From Blasia pusilla (taxonomy: Eukaryota; Marchantiophyta; Marchantiopsida; Blasiales), in the NCBI GenBank assembly GCA_050084515.1, contig CM114273.1, positions 17,856,001-17,920,000 of the forward strand: a DNA stretch of 64,000 nucleotides, read 5' to 3'. The notes under the pieces are model-generated. The model was given only the letters and a program-made list of their open reading frames with translations, made no database searches and was not told where the DNA came from. The translations under genes and the position numbers were made by a program. How positions within the stretch are numbered: position 1 is the stretch's first letter; each line of letters opens with the position of its first letter. This document shows, one piece after another, positions 46,201-57,352 of this stretch.

Positions 46201-47006
46201 TGTTGACCTCGACCCCAACGGTTTCCACCATCACCAACTTGTGATTGTGTATGGTACTGATTCCTAGTTGATTGAGTGATGTTATATTGAGTGTCTCTTC
46301 CTCCATATGCTTGATATCCACCACGACCACGGAAGCTTCTGCCATGACCCTTGCCTCTATTTGATCCATAACCTGCAAATAGCGCACCCTCTTGCAGACT
46401 ACACAAGCTACTACTGCCTACTAGGCACAGCTCTTCACTAATTAACAGTGGGACTAACTCTTGAAAGGTTGGATACTTCTCTCTCACAGAGATAGAGATC
46501 TCAAAGGACTTGTAATCCTTTGGAAGGCCTTGAAGAGTGAACAAAATTAGATCATCATCTTCTACTCTCACTCCAATGTTATTCAACTGATCAACAATAT
46601 GTCTGATAGTCAAAATATAATCATTGATACTCTGCGATTCTTTCCTCACTTCGTTCAATTGTTGTTTCAATTGAAGCTTTTTGGCCTTTGCAGATGTCTG
46701 GAACAGCTTTTCCAATGCATCCCAGGCCTTCTTCGGAATATCAACATCTTGAATGTGACCTATCATTGGCGAACTGATTGTTATTGAAATATAGTGGATT
46801 ACTTGCCTTGCGCGTTTGTTCCAGGCGTGAATATTCAAGTCTGTTGAATCACCTTCTCGCTGGCCCTCATCACCTATGTCAAGCTCCCATAGTTCTTGAC
46901 CCATGAGAAATTGTTTCATGTGAAACTTCCAGAAATTGTAATTCTGCTTATCTAGATTCTCGCATATGATTGCTGTTGAGGAATACTCAATGACGAACGA
47001 TTTCAC
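46197..47006 (-). CDS. Copia gag polyprotein N-terminal part (UBN2 type)
   Basis: A 269-codon open frame: LDKQNYNFWKFHMKQFLMGQ, AWDALEKLFQTSAKAKKLQL, NDYILTIRHIVDQLNNIGV and YKSFEISISVREKYPTFQEL are the standard UBN2 gag landmarks. An RGRGG-containing C-terminal part follows. This is the best preserved part of the element. It assembles the capsid-like particle in active copies; the downstream frame is broken, so no polyprotein can follow. Confidence 0.88.
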   Translation of the reverse strand: MKSFVIEYSSTAIICENLDKQNYNFWKFHMKQFLMGQELWELDIGDEGQREGDSTDLNIHAWNKRARQVIHYISITISSPMIGHIQDVDIPKKAWDALEKLFQTSAKAKKLQLKQQLNEVRKESQSINDYILTIRHIVDQLNNIGVRVEDDDLILFTLQGLPKDYKSFEISISVREKYPTFQELVPLLISEELCLVGSSSLCSLQEGALFAGYGSNRGKGHGRSFRGRGGYQAYGGRDTQYNITQSTRNQYHTQSQVGDGGNRWGRGQQ

Positions 47007-47505
47007 TCACAAAGACGTAATTTCAAGCTCTCTACTGCTCCAATTGAAGCATAGATCACTCCTATACAGTAATCGACCTGAAATTTGCAAAATTTGATCA
47101 ATTGTATGAAAGAACTAGTCGAAATTGGCGTGTAGAGAGCAAACTGCATAACTTTTCTTCAGTAATTGCACTTTCCTACACTTGAATTGCTACTGTAAGA
47201 GCTCAGAATATCATAATCAAGCTATTTTGGGTGCGTTGGAAAGCTCTTGACAAGCTCTACATGATGGGTAGAACCAGCTTGGCATGGTTCCAGCCGTTAT
47301 GGACCCAGATGGCTAAATCAACCGGAAAAGCCTTAAAAAATGCCTCCAAAGTTTTATCACCATCAAAGCTCCACTTCAAATCTGCACCCAGTGAGCTTTG
47401 AACAAAATTTCCTTCTCCCAAACTGAAATTGTGCCTTCTCTTACCTCTCTTCTCTCCTCAAACACCAAGAATTTCAAGTGATGTTCTCCTCTCGCTCTGA
47501 TATCT

Positions 47506-47818
47506 TGTGGAAAACTGCTAAAGAAGGATAACTGGTGGGAAACGACTCTCACACACACACCACACCATGAAGAAGTTTTTTTTTCAATGAGAGAATGAGT
47601 GGAGGTTGGTTCCCTTCTCAATTATATAGGGTATGTACAAGCAACCCTAACCCTAACCTTAATCATAGTCTCAAGTTAGACTAACTATGATTCACTAACC
47701 CTAGTTAAGATAATCGCGCTTAATTGACTAACCAAGATTAAGCTTCCCTACTTCATGTGAGTACCAAATGTAGCAGTTCAGGTGTCTCATGAGCTTGACT
47801 ATAACTCAATCTTCAATA
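47506..47818 (-). repeat. Copia 5' LTR
   Basis: Pairs with 42653-42966. Begins TGTGGAAAACTGC on the plus strand and ends TTCAATA at the GGGAC flank. Confidence 0.93.
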
Positions 47819-47823
47819 GGGAC

Positions 47824-48490
47824 ACCATTGGGTGGGCTCAAGGCCTGCGCATGGCGGACCTCAAGCCCGCCATGGGGGCCACAAAACTAGTGCATGCTTG
47901 GAAAGCTCGAGTGCAGGCCGTAAGTTCCCGAGCCCGCACGGACATGTCTGTCCTAGAGACAAACATAAGTTTGCATACACAGACTTTATCCATGTGCAAC
48001 CTAGGTTTGGAGAAATCAAGGTACATGTTTAGAGTAACAAATTGAGGAAAGACTTTCTCTCCAATAATTCAGAATCTATCTTAAGTAAAGAAAATAATGT
48101 AGCTTAAACAACCTTGAATCTTGGTTGAGAAGAGTGCAACATTTTTTATTTGTTTGTGATTGATAACTTCCTTGTCAAGAGAAAAAAATCATCTTTATAA
48201 GTAGGCCTAGCATTTAAAATTAGGCCTACTTGTAGAGGCTATAATTAATATTATAAATATGATATAATATTTTGAAGGGTTACAATGTTCATAATGCCAA
48301 GAAGATACCTTTTAAGTTAAATAATTTGGTTCATGATAATTTTCTATAATAATAGTTCAAAGAATTGTAGCTCTGAACCACCCTAATTTTTACATAAATG
48401 TATTTGGTGCATAGAAATGAACATGTTTTGAAGAAAAAAAAAACGAACTTTCAAAAGAGTAGATCAAAAATTTATGTGTATTAAAAAATA
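47824..48490. other. GC-rich patch then AT-rich intergenic DNA
   Basis: The first 130 bp (to about 47955) contain gcatggcggacctcaagc and cgccatgggggccacaaaa. Their reverse complement resembles the sequence left of the copia element (42611-42647), so the copia element sits inside an imperfect palindrome. The rest is AT-rich without recognised features. Confidence 0.5.
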
Positions 48491-48497
48491 AAAAAAG

Positions 48498-48670
48498 ACT
48501 AGTGTAAGCTTGTGTGATGCACGGGTTTATATTACTTTCCATAATTTACTCTCAAAGTTCTCAGGTATCATTTTTAATTACTTTCGAGCAATCCTATTGG
48601 TTATGAGGATGAAGGATCCTATTGGCTAGAAGTGCTAAGTGTCAAGAGGACATGACTTTGCAAAATGAAA
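48498..48670 (-). repeat. Helitron-3'-end-like repeat, copy B
   Basis: Starts actagtgtaagcttgtgtgatgc... and matches copy A (8249-8400) rightwards only. On the minus strand the terminal stem (CCCGTGC against a partly complementary cacaag stretch with G-T pairs) precedes CTTACACTAGT. This repeats the hairpin-plus-CTAG-T layout at the same distance. Confidence 0.5.
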
Positions 48671-49684
48671 GGGAAAAATTAAGAGCGGATGGGAGCAAAG
48701 ATGTGGTTGAATTTTCAGAACCATACAAAAAGAGAAACAACTATGGAATTCTAAATAGAAGACTTAGTTATGGCATGTTTGTCCCTACCCACTCTAAAGG
48801 AGAGGGGAAAGAGTTAATCTTCATTTCCCTATGTACATCCCTAGTCTTTTATAAGAAAACAAGATAGACGATATGGGAGAAGCTAAGAAATGAACATATA
48901 CAGCAAGGATAGGCACAAATCCTCTCCATTTCTTAAAGAGTAGAGATAGGATAAGGATAAAGGATGGAAAGGTTAAGAACAAGGTAACATGTCAGGACAT
49001 GTCCATGGTTTGGACCATCAACATGATATGTCATTCTGTCCTACAGGATGCGGGCAATACGCCAAGTGTAAGCGGGCGCGTGATGGGATGCATACATGAT
49101 CCAGACTCACACAAAGGCTTTAAGATCACCATAAGGCGCCAGACGGCGAGAGCCAAGATAGACGCTAGCCATGAGACGTGGAATGTAGGTCCAAGCCCTA
49201 AGATCCATTTAGGGAGTTGAGAGTTGCAAAATCTACATGACCCTTCCACCAAGCCATCTAGAGGGATAATTATTTAAACGCGGGTCTGCAAGTCGCAAAC
49301 TATGTTTGGATTGAGGGCCAAAATAGAGGGCATGACGGGGACAATGAGGAAGGTGGGATCCCCATGAAGAACCCTAGAAGTGTGTATGGAACAAGCAACG
49401 GGTTGAGTTTATGAGATTCAACCATAGATTTTTTCTTGCAAAGCTCAAGGTCAAGAGGGCTTTGGGGTAAAGCAAAGAAAAATTGAGGTTGAACTCTACG
49501 ACATTAATGATCCAAACGTGGTGAAGACAAAGAAGGTGGATTATGAACCACCTCTCCTCCTCCTCGTCACGTCTTTTAGGATAGATCGGTGAGATCTAGT
49601 ACAGCGCCTTCGAGAGTAGTGGAGGACAAGCTCAGTAGGTCGAGGATGACCTTCTAGGGCCCTAGGAAACCTGAGAGAGCAGGT
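48671..49684. other. Intergenic, nothing recognised
   Basis: Moderate composition with short frames on both strands; no domain, repeat or RNA signal was identified. Confidence 0.4.
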
Positions 49685-50185
49685 TTCCCCTTCGTTTCGG
49701 CTCATTTGGAACCATATTGAAGAACCCATTTGAGGTAAGTACCATTTTGAGTATATGATCGACTTTCTATTTTTGGTAAGTGACCCTTGACCTCCTACAT
49801 CAGGTAAAGAGCCAAGGAGGTGACTTGGGAGCATAGGTTATTATGGAGAGAGCTTGGGAGAGGGGAGGGGTATACCTCAAGGAGAGAGAGCTTGAGAGCT
49901 CATTCTCTCTTTGTTGAACCTCTTGGCACGAGGCGGCGGAGCTATGGTCCCTTGCCTTGTGAGTGTAACCCAAGCCTCTCATTAGGAGAGTGGGTTTGGT
50001 TTGACATTGAGAGAGACATGTGAGAACTATGGTGTTGTGAGAGAGATTGAATCTTATTTTATTGGAGATATTTTGGTACTTGTCTCATTGTTTGGATGCC
50101 ATGAGTTAGCATGGGATCATGCGTGTTTGTGTGTGTGTTCGGTGACAGCGATGTATATTGTGTAGCGATGTGTATGCGCACGACA
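49685..50185 (+). repeat. Interspersed repeat family X, copy 3
   Basis: Best-preserved copy. Its left half matches the reverse complement of 28805-29185, and its right half (catNgtttggatNccatga... to gtatgcgcacga) matches 2600-2727. No coding capacity was seen. Confidence 0.75.
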
Positions 50186-50739
50186 TCCTCCTCCTCCTCA
50201 TTACATCAACAAATCCATATAGTTATTATTTCCATCATGGATAGTGACTAGAGTATTTTCTCTTTTTTGCCTCATTGGTATGAGTCGAACTATGGGTGCT
50301 TGAGGAGGCAAAAGGGAAGACTCCCAAAAAAGGGTTTTCACTCCCGATGTCTTCAAAGTGATAAAAATGTTGTACAAAAATGACATACCAAATCCTCAAA
50401 TATGGTTTAAGACGTCTTGGACCTTGTAAAAGACTAAACCCTAAATTTATTCACACATTTACGACAACAGAAATCTTTCTCTTAATTTGGGGTGGACAAT
50501 GTGGAATGTGGGAGAAGTGAGTGGCTAATCAAATAAAGGTATGAGGATAGAGTGCATGATGCAAGGAGATGCATACATGCTTAAAGCAATCGCCGATTTT
50601 CTCAATGCGTTGGGAGCAATCGCTTCTTCTCAGGCAAGGACCCTCCTCCCTTCTATGATCAAGTGCCCCTTAGTCTCAACTAGCTAGCCTACTGAGCACA
50701 AGGCTTACTTCTACCTACCTTATTACAAACTAACCTTTC

Positions 50740-51860
50740 TAGTTACAAATTATAATCTAACAGCGAGTGCTCTTATACCGCTAGTTAGTGTGCCCATGCT
50801 TGCGCACGAAAAGCATTTTTTAATAATTTAGAAATGTGCCTCATATCAAAATTTTAAAATAATTCTAACTTTCTGAAATATTAAAAGAGTAATATCATTT
50901 CACTTTTTAAAATGATTCCACTCCTAAATTAAAATCTAAATAATCCCCAACTCCCCTAAAATTTGACGCCTCCATAAAAGTTTAAACCATACCTATTACT
51001 CCCCTTCCATTGTTCCCACCAAAATAATGGTTACATCCATTATTAAAATCATTAGTTAATTTTTATCAATGAGATTATTTCTCTTTTCCATTCAAATTCA
51101 TTTTACTTTCCCAAAATTTCAAATTTGAATGAAGATGATTAAAAATAAATTTAAATTTAAATATATTTTTTAATTTCTTAAATCTTAAAGGAGTAGCAAC
51201 ATGCCACCCCTCTAAGTAATTCCAATCTTTAATATTAAAATTTAAATAATACCCCACTTCCCTAGATAATTCCATCCTTCCATAAAATCTAAAAAATACC
51301 TAGTCCTCCCCTAAGACTCCATCAAAATAACACTCATTAATTATTAATTTCTCTAAATTAAGTAAATCATTTTTTCTTCCATTAAGATTCATTTTCTCTT
51401 CCCATGAAATACGAAAATTTTGAATTTTTTAAAATTTTTTCTGATTATAGGGTTTCCATTATAGTATAGATTTTATTCATTAATATTATTCATTAATTAA
51501 TAATCTTAATGAATAAAATATTTTTCTTCTTCCGTTCAAATTCATTTTTCGGTCATATCAAATGTGAATTAAGAAAAAAATTCTCAAACATATTACTATT
51601 TATTTAAAGTTTTTCATTCAATATAAAATTATAATTGTGTCATAACACCCCTCTCTTAGATTTACTTTAAAAATATAAAATTTTTTTATTTTAATTTTGT
51701 AAATATTTTTAGAAATACAATAGGCATTAGTTTGTGAGAGAGTGATATATAGGATGGGGTTTATGAGCATATAAAAAACCTGCTCATGTGACACGTGTAT
51801 CCGATTTAAGGATTTCACAAGTCAAGAGGACTCATGAAAAAAGATTTCCCCCTATTTAGG
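50740..51860. other. AT-rich tract
   Basis: More than a kilobase of strongly AT-rich sequence with loosely repeated words (ccccaactcccctaaa, attaatttctctaaatt, ttcattttctcttcc). Two loosely similar passages of about 180 bp (about 50900-51100 and 51220-51400) suggest an old tandem duplication. Possible Helitron-type or MITE debris; a tagtgtgcccatgcttgcgcacg block lies at its left edge (about 50786). Confidence 0.4.
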
Positions 51861-52231
51861 AGAGTGCCTTCTTACATGCAAATGCCTCTGCAAGAAAACT
51901 GTGTGGAGCATCATTAATCCCTTCCTATACACTCACTCGTTACTAGTATTAGTACATCACTTTCAGATAATCAGCGCATAGCCAGAGAGAATTGTTCGTT
52001 GTCTACTAACAGGCGCAGCAGATGGATCAGGGATCCCATTGTGTTATTATTTGTTTCATCCAGGAAAAGATGATCGGGTTGCGACTATCTTCTCTTCTGG
52101 AAGTGCCCTGGATCCTCCTTTCCTTGGAGAGAGCAGTTTTGTGGCATCGCTTACAGGCCGTGCTCAGCGTTTGAATGATGAAGATAAACTCGAACAGAAA
52201 TTCGAGAAACATTTGACAACCTGAAATTCGT

Positions 52232-52675
52232 ATGGAAAAAAATTCACGTGATAGGCACAAACGTCGACGCAAAGGAGTACTCTTCGCGGCTGTTGTTCTT
52301 GGACTCGCACATATGTATATAGCGGAGAAGAGACAATCTCCGGTTTCGGGAGACTTCGCTTTGCACCCCCTCCCCTTTGCACCGAATGTCAGTCTATATG
52401 TGGGATCCACGACCCTCGATGCAAAAAGTAGGAAGTACAAAAGAAAGGCATTCGATGTAAGCATCAATGGACTTGATCGCACATTTACCATTGACGAGCT
52501 CACAACTCTCTTTACTGTACGAGAGGGCAAACGCAGTCGGCTGTCAACCGTGAGAATACCTAATGGACAGATTATTATTGATATTTTTTTCAGATTGTTT
52601 GAACATTTTCCTCGAGTCTTAGCGAAGATCGGCTACATGAAACCGAACTCCGCTTACATCTGGGAATTAGCATGA
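52232..52675 (+). CDS. Unrecognised ORF, 147 codons (hypothetical)
   Basis: An open frame with a basic N-terminus (RDRHKRRRKG) followed by a short hydrophobic stretch (VLFAAVVLGLAHMYIA), then a mixed region (VSLYVGSTTLDAKSRKYKR and IPNGQIIIDIFFRLFEHF). This could be a small membrane-anchored protein or chance. A second frame just upstream (52039-52224) has HPGKDDRVATIFSSGSALD. Composition is even and unlike the AT-rich DNA to the left. A minus-strand frame of 167 codons overlaps, so the coding strand is uncertain. I do not recognise either product. Confidence 0.25.
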   Translation: MEKNSRDRHKRRRKGVLFAAVVLGLAHMYIAEKRQSPVSGDFALHPLPFAPNVSLYVGSTTLDAKSRKYKRKAFDVSINGLDRTFTIDELTTLFTVREGKRSRLSTVRIPNGQIIIDIFFRLFEHFPRVLAKIGYMKPNSAYIWELA

Positions 52676-54550
52676 CGATAAAACAGATCTGAGTCTGCTT
52701 AGGCTCGAGGAGTCTAGAGTCAGGAGATCAATCGTTTGTGCTCAAACATCGTGTGGAAGCATGTACAGCGTGCAGGGTAACTTTTTCATTCATGTTTCCG
52801 GAAACTTTGTCCACGTTCCTGGCTTCTGCGAGATCCTTATCACGGCAGCAACGAGTTATGACATCATGGAAGCTGCGTCCACGCCCGGCAAAATAGTCAC
52901 TTTTTCGGACACGCGTACGTTTTAGGAAATTGCCTGTACATCCGAGCTACTCGCCGAGGGCATCTTCTGTGCTCCCGAATCACGGTTTCAGCCAGCTTGT
53001 CAATCCCTTGTGGCGTGTGGCTGGGGGATCTTGCATCCCCAAGATTGCGAAACGACTCGGAGAAAAATGCACACGACGGTAGGTCGTAGTATTTGTTATA
53101 GACTTGTGTACTACCGCAACTCCGGTACGAAAAGGAATATATGAGCCGACATTTGTGGCTTTCACAGCTGCCTAAAGTATGCCACATCAATGAAATGTAA
53201 CGTCTCTTGAAACTATCCTTAAGCCACAGCATTCCCAGTGGATATTGGCATTCAGTCGAGCCTTTTCGTGCTGAGCCTGGCACCTGGGAGCTAACCAGAT
53301 ATCGAATCCCATGGAGTACCCGGGCACACGGAGGGTGACGCGAACCTAACCGCGCACAACGAAGAGTTGGATCATGTATGGTATCCGTGGTAGCAAATAC
53401 GTAAAGCAAGGATTAGGTTCAAACTTCGGCGGTAAGTGATTGAAGATCTTACGCTGAGAGGAATCATGGCATCCTCGTGCAAAATTGCAGAAAGGATCGC
53501 ACGGTGACATCTCTGACTAGGAGGCCAGAGCCACATGACTCGATGAATATCTTCTCTCCGTGCAGGAGAAATCTTGCAATCTCGTTAGTAGTTTAGTCTG
53601 CTATACCTCAAATTTAACGACCTGAGCAGGACGAGTCGTCGGATCACAAAATAGCATTAACCTACTCCCTCCTCTTCCGCATAAACATGACATTGTGGAT
53701 CCGACTCAGCCGTCCCACTCTAACAGTAGAAGGCAGGCTTTGGGCATAAAATAGAGACCGCATAGCACCGGATTTCGAACGGAAAATTTGGAGGTGGTTG
53801 CGGTAAAGAGACTTTAGAATTAAGTTCCAGTGTACAGCCTATGGGACCATCGAATCAGACAAGACATTTTTGTTTGGGGTTCTCACAGAGGAGTTTTTCT
53901 TTCAATGAAGAAGGTTGGGATTTTTTCCAAATTCTTGACAAGAACATGGGTCATCCATGCCCAGGGGAGGGCTCTACTCTCTGGTTGAAACCGGCCCAAC
54001 TATCCAAGGCGAGAGTACGTTACTTTGTCAGTTCATCTACACCTACCGCTTGATGACCAAGTGAATGACTGGGAGATCTGGAAATTGCATTTTCGACTTA
54101 TCCTCATGATTGGGAAAGTTACCCGCACTGTTGAACAGCATGTGAGAGCCACTACTATTTCGAACCCTCAGCACGAGATCCCCGACTTCCAATGTACTTC
54201 GACTTTACTGAACAAATAATCCTCCCGCTTCTGATGCGAGACTTCTTCAAAGAGATTATCTTCAAAGGCTGTTCACACCCGTGTCTCCAAATAGCTTGCA
54301 CGTCAAATGTCCAGCCATGACCAAATCCTTCTCAAAGCGAACAGAATTAGAGCCAACACACATTTGAGACGATGCTTGACGTACGAGTACATTAGTAGAT
54401 ACTAGTTTCATGTATTTCTTAGTTTCATTCCTAATTATTTTTTCCCTTAACCACACATATTAAGTCTACTGATTTGAGATGATGCTTAACGTACTAAGAA
54501 GCTCCATCAAAATTTGCCGCTTAAACCTTCTAGACTCCTGGCGGCCTGAA
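52676..54550. other. Non-repetitive region without a recognised gene
   Basis: Even composition and several short frames (for example 52897-53409 minus, 170 codons, Cys- and Arg-rich). None has a recognisable domain or splice pattern. It could contain a decayed gene. Confidence 0.35.
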
Positions 54551-54556
54551 GTAGAG

Positions 54557-54613
54557 GGACTATGGAGTTGAAGTTGCAACTCCATAGTCCCAACTAGTTG
54601 CAACTTCAACTCC
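54557..54613. repeat. Compound perfect palindromes
   Basis: 54557-54590 is a perfect inverted repeat: 14-bp arms (ggactatggagttg and its complement) with a 6-nt loop. Its inner part, 54564-54580, is also the exact reverse complement of 54597-54613 (17 bp). The same DNA can therefore form two alternative stems. Confidence 0.95.
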
Positions 54614-55149
54614 ACGAAAAAAAACGGACTTAGGCTTTGCTCTCATGACTTCTGTGATGGCAATTTGAAATTAACCAGACAAACTGCGAAGAACTCCGCA
54701 TCGACGAAAAACGGTTGACTAACGCTCCTTTCGTAATGTCCATTGAAGACATGGAATGCAAGACCTAGAAAGAAAAGCGGGGGACCTCGTTTGCTTCCCA
54801 ATTTTCATGCACATGGATCCTGTCAAATGCGAGGTACAGCATAGCAGTGATCATCGTGAAATGGAGTTAGCTCTCCATGTTAGTATTTGTTAGGCGTAGG
54901 CAAGACGAAGGACAAGCACATGGACTAAATACACCTTAGCCGGAATCGATCATTCATAAACGTTCTCTCAATCGACGATTACCCAGCGAATCTCAGATGT
55001 ACGAATTAGTGATTGCATGCACAATTCTCAATCAGTAAACCCTCCGTAACGCACATAAAATGCTGCACTCTGTGGAGTGTTTCTCCAATACCTACGACTG
55101 ATCACGCAAAGTGGAAATTATCTGAAACGATCCTCAAATTCACGAAAGT

Positions 55150-55638
55150 ATGTTCTCGTTCCACAAAAGCTTGAAGCCACCAACTCCCGAGCTACTACCA
55201 CTACTTTCCTCATACGCACGGCCATTTTCGAGACCCAAGTCTGACTCCTTTTATGACCTAGCAGTCCAGACTCGTACTTCCCTTCCGAATATCTCCGATC
55301 CGCCTTCACACGCAAAAGAATCCTTCTGTCCCTCCGGAGACGTCGACGGTAGCACTTCTAAGGGACGACGGTTTGCAGCATCGCTGTCGTACCGCGGTAC
55401 AAGCCACGTCGAACAGCCTGTTTGTGATGACGCATATGCCGAGAACAATCCGCTCGGAATCCGCTCCTCGACCAAGCAACTCATGTGGGGCCCATGTCAA
55501 TCACCGCCAATACTGCTAACTCGTACCCGTCTCCCGAAATACCTCGTACAAACTACGCAGTTCTTGGCTTTTTTGAACCAACGTGGTGAGCTAAGTGCCG
55601 GACCTATCTCTTCACGACCTGCTGGGCAGGAGGACTAG
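55150..55638 (+). CDS. Unrecognised ORF, 162 codons (hypothetical)
   Basis: A Ser/Pro-rich open frame (starting MFSFHKSLKPPTPELLPLL) that stops 9 bp before the target duplication of the gypsy insertion. No domain was recognised. Frames of up to 77 codons are open on the opposite strand. It may be a fragment of a gene or element split by the gypsy insertion, or chance. Confidence 0.2.
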   Translation: MFSFHKSLKPPTPELLPLLSSYARPFSRPKSDSFYDLAVQTRTSLPNISDPPSHAKESFCPSGDVDGSTSKGRRFAASLSYRGTSHVEQPVCDDAYAENNPLGIRSSTKQLMWGPCQSPPILLTRTRLPKYLVQTTQFLAFLNQRGELSAGPISSRPAGQED

Positions 55639-55651
55639 GTCAACAACGAAG

Positions 55652-56663
55652 TTTCGCGCCCCTACTCTCCTTGAACGTCAATCTTTATTGTTGCGGAAAC
55701 GTACGTTCAGTAGGACACGATGTCATCGCCGATCTGCACCTAAACACGCACTCTCGTTAGTCGGGTCTGGGCCAACCAGCATTCCAACCCACCGAGTTCT
55801 CAACTCGGCGTCTCATCAAGCTCAACCTTCCTTACTTCCTAGTTTCCAAAACATTGCTAGTCCTTCAAGACTTGGAACAGACTTCTTGATTAGTCCAAGA
55901 ACCTAAAACGGCACTTGCGTGCCTAACGATCCCAATTGTTCAACGGACCTCGTGTGAGTTCCAAATCAAGACCCAAGTAATTGAGTCGCGAGGTGAAATT
56001 CAAGAGGGATGTCTAAAATTACCTCCATAGACTTGGTTCAGGTTTTCCAACCCAACCCCAAACTCTCGATCCGTTCCATGCCCTTGAGCCGCCCCGTGGC
56101 GCCCAAAGTGGGGTTCGAGTTCCAAGCACTCCTGGAGACCTTCCCCCTTACAAGTACTTATGGGGTTCTCCAATAAACCCCCCCCCCCCCCCCCTTTGGA
56201 AAAGGAGGGTCGAGCCCTTCATTGTGGCCCTCAACCCGACTCTACTTACAGTCGTTTCCGGGTTGTTTCTCAACCACTGCTTATGCGTTTGCAGAGATCT
56301 TTAGTGCATTTGAACCGTCTTTCCATAAGTCTTCCAACGCACCCTTATTCAATCCAAACACATCTTGGCGCCAAAAGTTATGGCCATAAATACATTCAGA
56401 AACTCTCAAACGCTAGTGGCGTCCCAAATCCGGATTCTTCCTTTGGCAACCCACTTTCTAGACTCAACTCCTTTCAAGTCTTGTTCCGCGTTTGGTCCAA
56501 GTTTCTCAGTCGCGACCACAATATCTGAAACGCGAAGCCTCGCTTGCGTCCCGTCTCTCGTCTCTTCTTCGAGACCACTCCAACACGCAAACCATCTTAG
56601 CGTGAGCCCGCTAATGTTCCGATGTTCCGCTTCGGCACTCGTTTGGTCATGAGGGTCGCGACA
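55652..56663 (-). repeat. Gypsy 3' LTR
   Basis: About 1012 bp, flanked on the left by the CGAAG duplication. Differs from the other LTR mainly by transitions and by a longer poly-C run at about 56177-56196. Confidence 0.97.
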
Positions 56664-56676
56664 CTCACCCCTCTCT
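56664..56676 (-). other. Polypurine tract of the gypsy element
   Basis: Minus-strand AGAGAGGGGTGAG directly before the TGTCGCGAC start of the 3' LTR; the expected plus-strand primer position. Confidence 0.8.
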
Positions 56677-57352
56677 AGAGATTGATGCCCTCATCAATGC
56701 AAACCTTTGTTATGTCAAGTTTCATGGGCAGCTTACCTCTTGACATCGAATTGCGTTCTGGTGGCTAACCCACAATTCCTCTTAGTCTACAGTTGTCACT
56801 TTGCACCACTTAGAATTATTAGCCTCTCCTCTTTGATAAGCCTGGACTCGTTCCACAGAACTAACCTATCAAATAAGCTAACTTAGTGTGCAACCTTAGA
56901 CTCTTTTGGCTCATTCTTGTAAACATCACACCAGTTTACCTGGTCTACAAATCGTACTATTATTGGGTTGTTCTCGTATTCAACTTAGGCGCGTCACTAA
57001 GTTTACTTATGTAACCACAAGTAAGATCACCCCAAGCCCCAAGACAGATCCATCTGCCCCGCCGACGCTAGGGCGAGCCCGAGTGTAATCCAACACAAGG
57101 TCCTATTCTAGGTGCTTATCCACGTACGAGCTCTCACCTCAAATACTCCTTGTCTGTCCTCTTGACTTACATCCTAAGCCTATGATGAACGACTCATAGC
57201 CATGCACTACCACATACAAATTGCAATCAACTCTGGCATCGAATCTCCAAATCCATACATTCCTTTATTGCAACAATAGCATATTCTAGTTACAAGGGCC
57301 TTCGGCCCAAGATTCCAATGGGTACAAGTCATGTCTCTAGCTTCTCCTCGTA
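56677..57352. other. Gypsy interior, non-coding 3' stretch
   Basis: Between the end of the chromodomain and the polypurine tract. No extra ORF was recognised (57207-57464 is a shadow frame of the integrase/chromodomain end). Confidence 0.6.

Larger units (their letters stand above)
42653..47818 (-). mobile_element. Ty1/copia retrotransposon with both LTRs (defective)
   Basis: Two LTRs of about 314 bp (42653-42966 and 47506-47818) bound an interior with gag, protease, integrase, RT and RNase H in copia order on the minus strand. The outer flanks are GGGAT (42648-42652) and GGGAC (47819-47823), an almost perfect 5-bp target duplication with one mismatch. A tRNA-iMet-type primer site remnant (ATATCAGAGC) lies just inside the 5' LTR (47503-47494), and a polypurine tract (GTGAGGGGGAA) abuts the 3' LTR (42977-42967). 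The LTRs differ at many positions, so the insertion is not recent. Stops, frameshifts and an RT deletion make it non-autonomous. Confidence 0.93.

Noticed and set aside
47640-47680. Telomere-like CCCTAA repeats
   Set aside because: Only two to three degenerate units, present at the same place in both copia LTRs (also near 42790), so they are part of the LTR and not an interstitial telomere.
52027-52530. 167-codon minus-strand ORF
   Set aside because: Overlaps a plus-strand ORF of similar length; no domain on either strand, so I kept only one low-confidence hypothetical entry.
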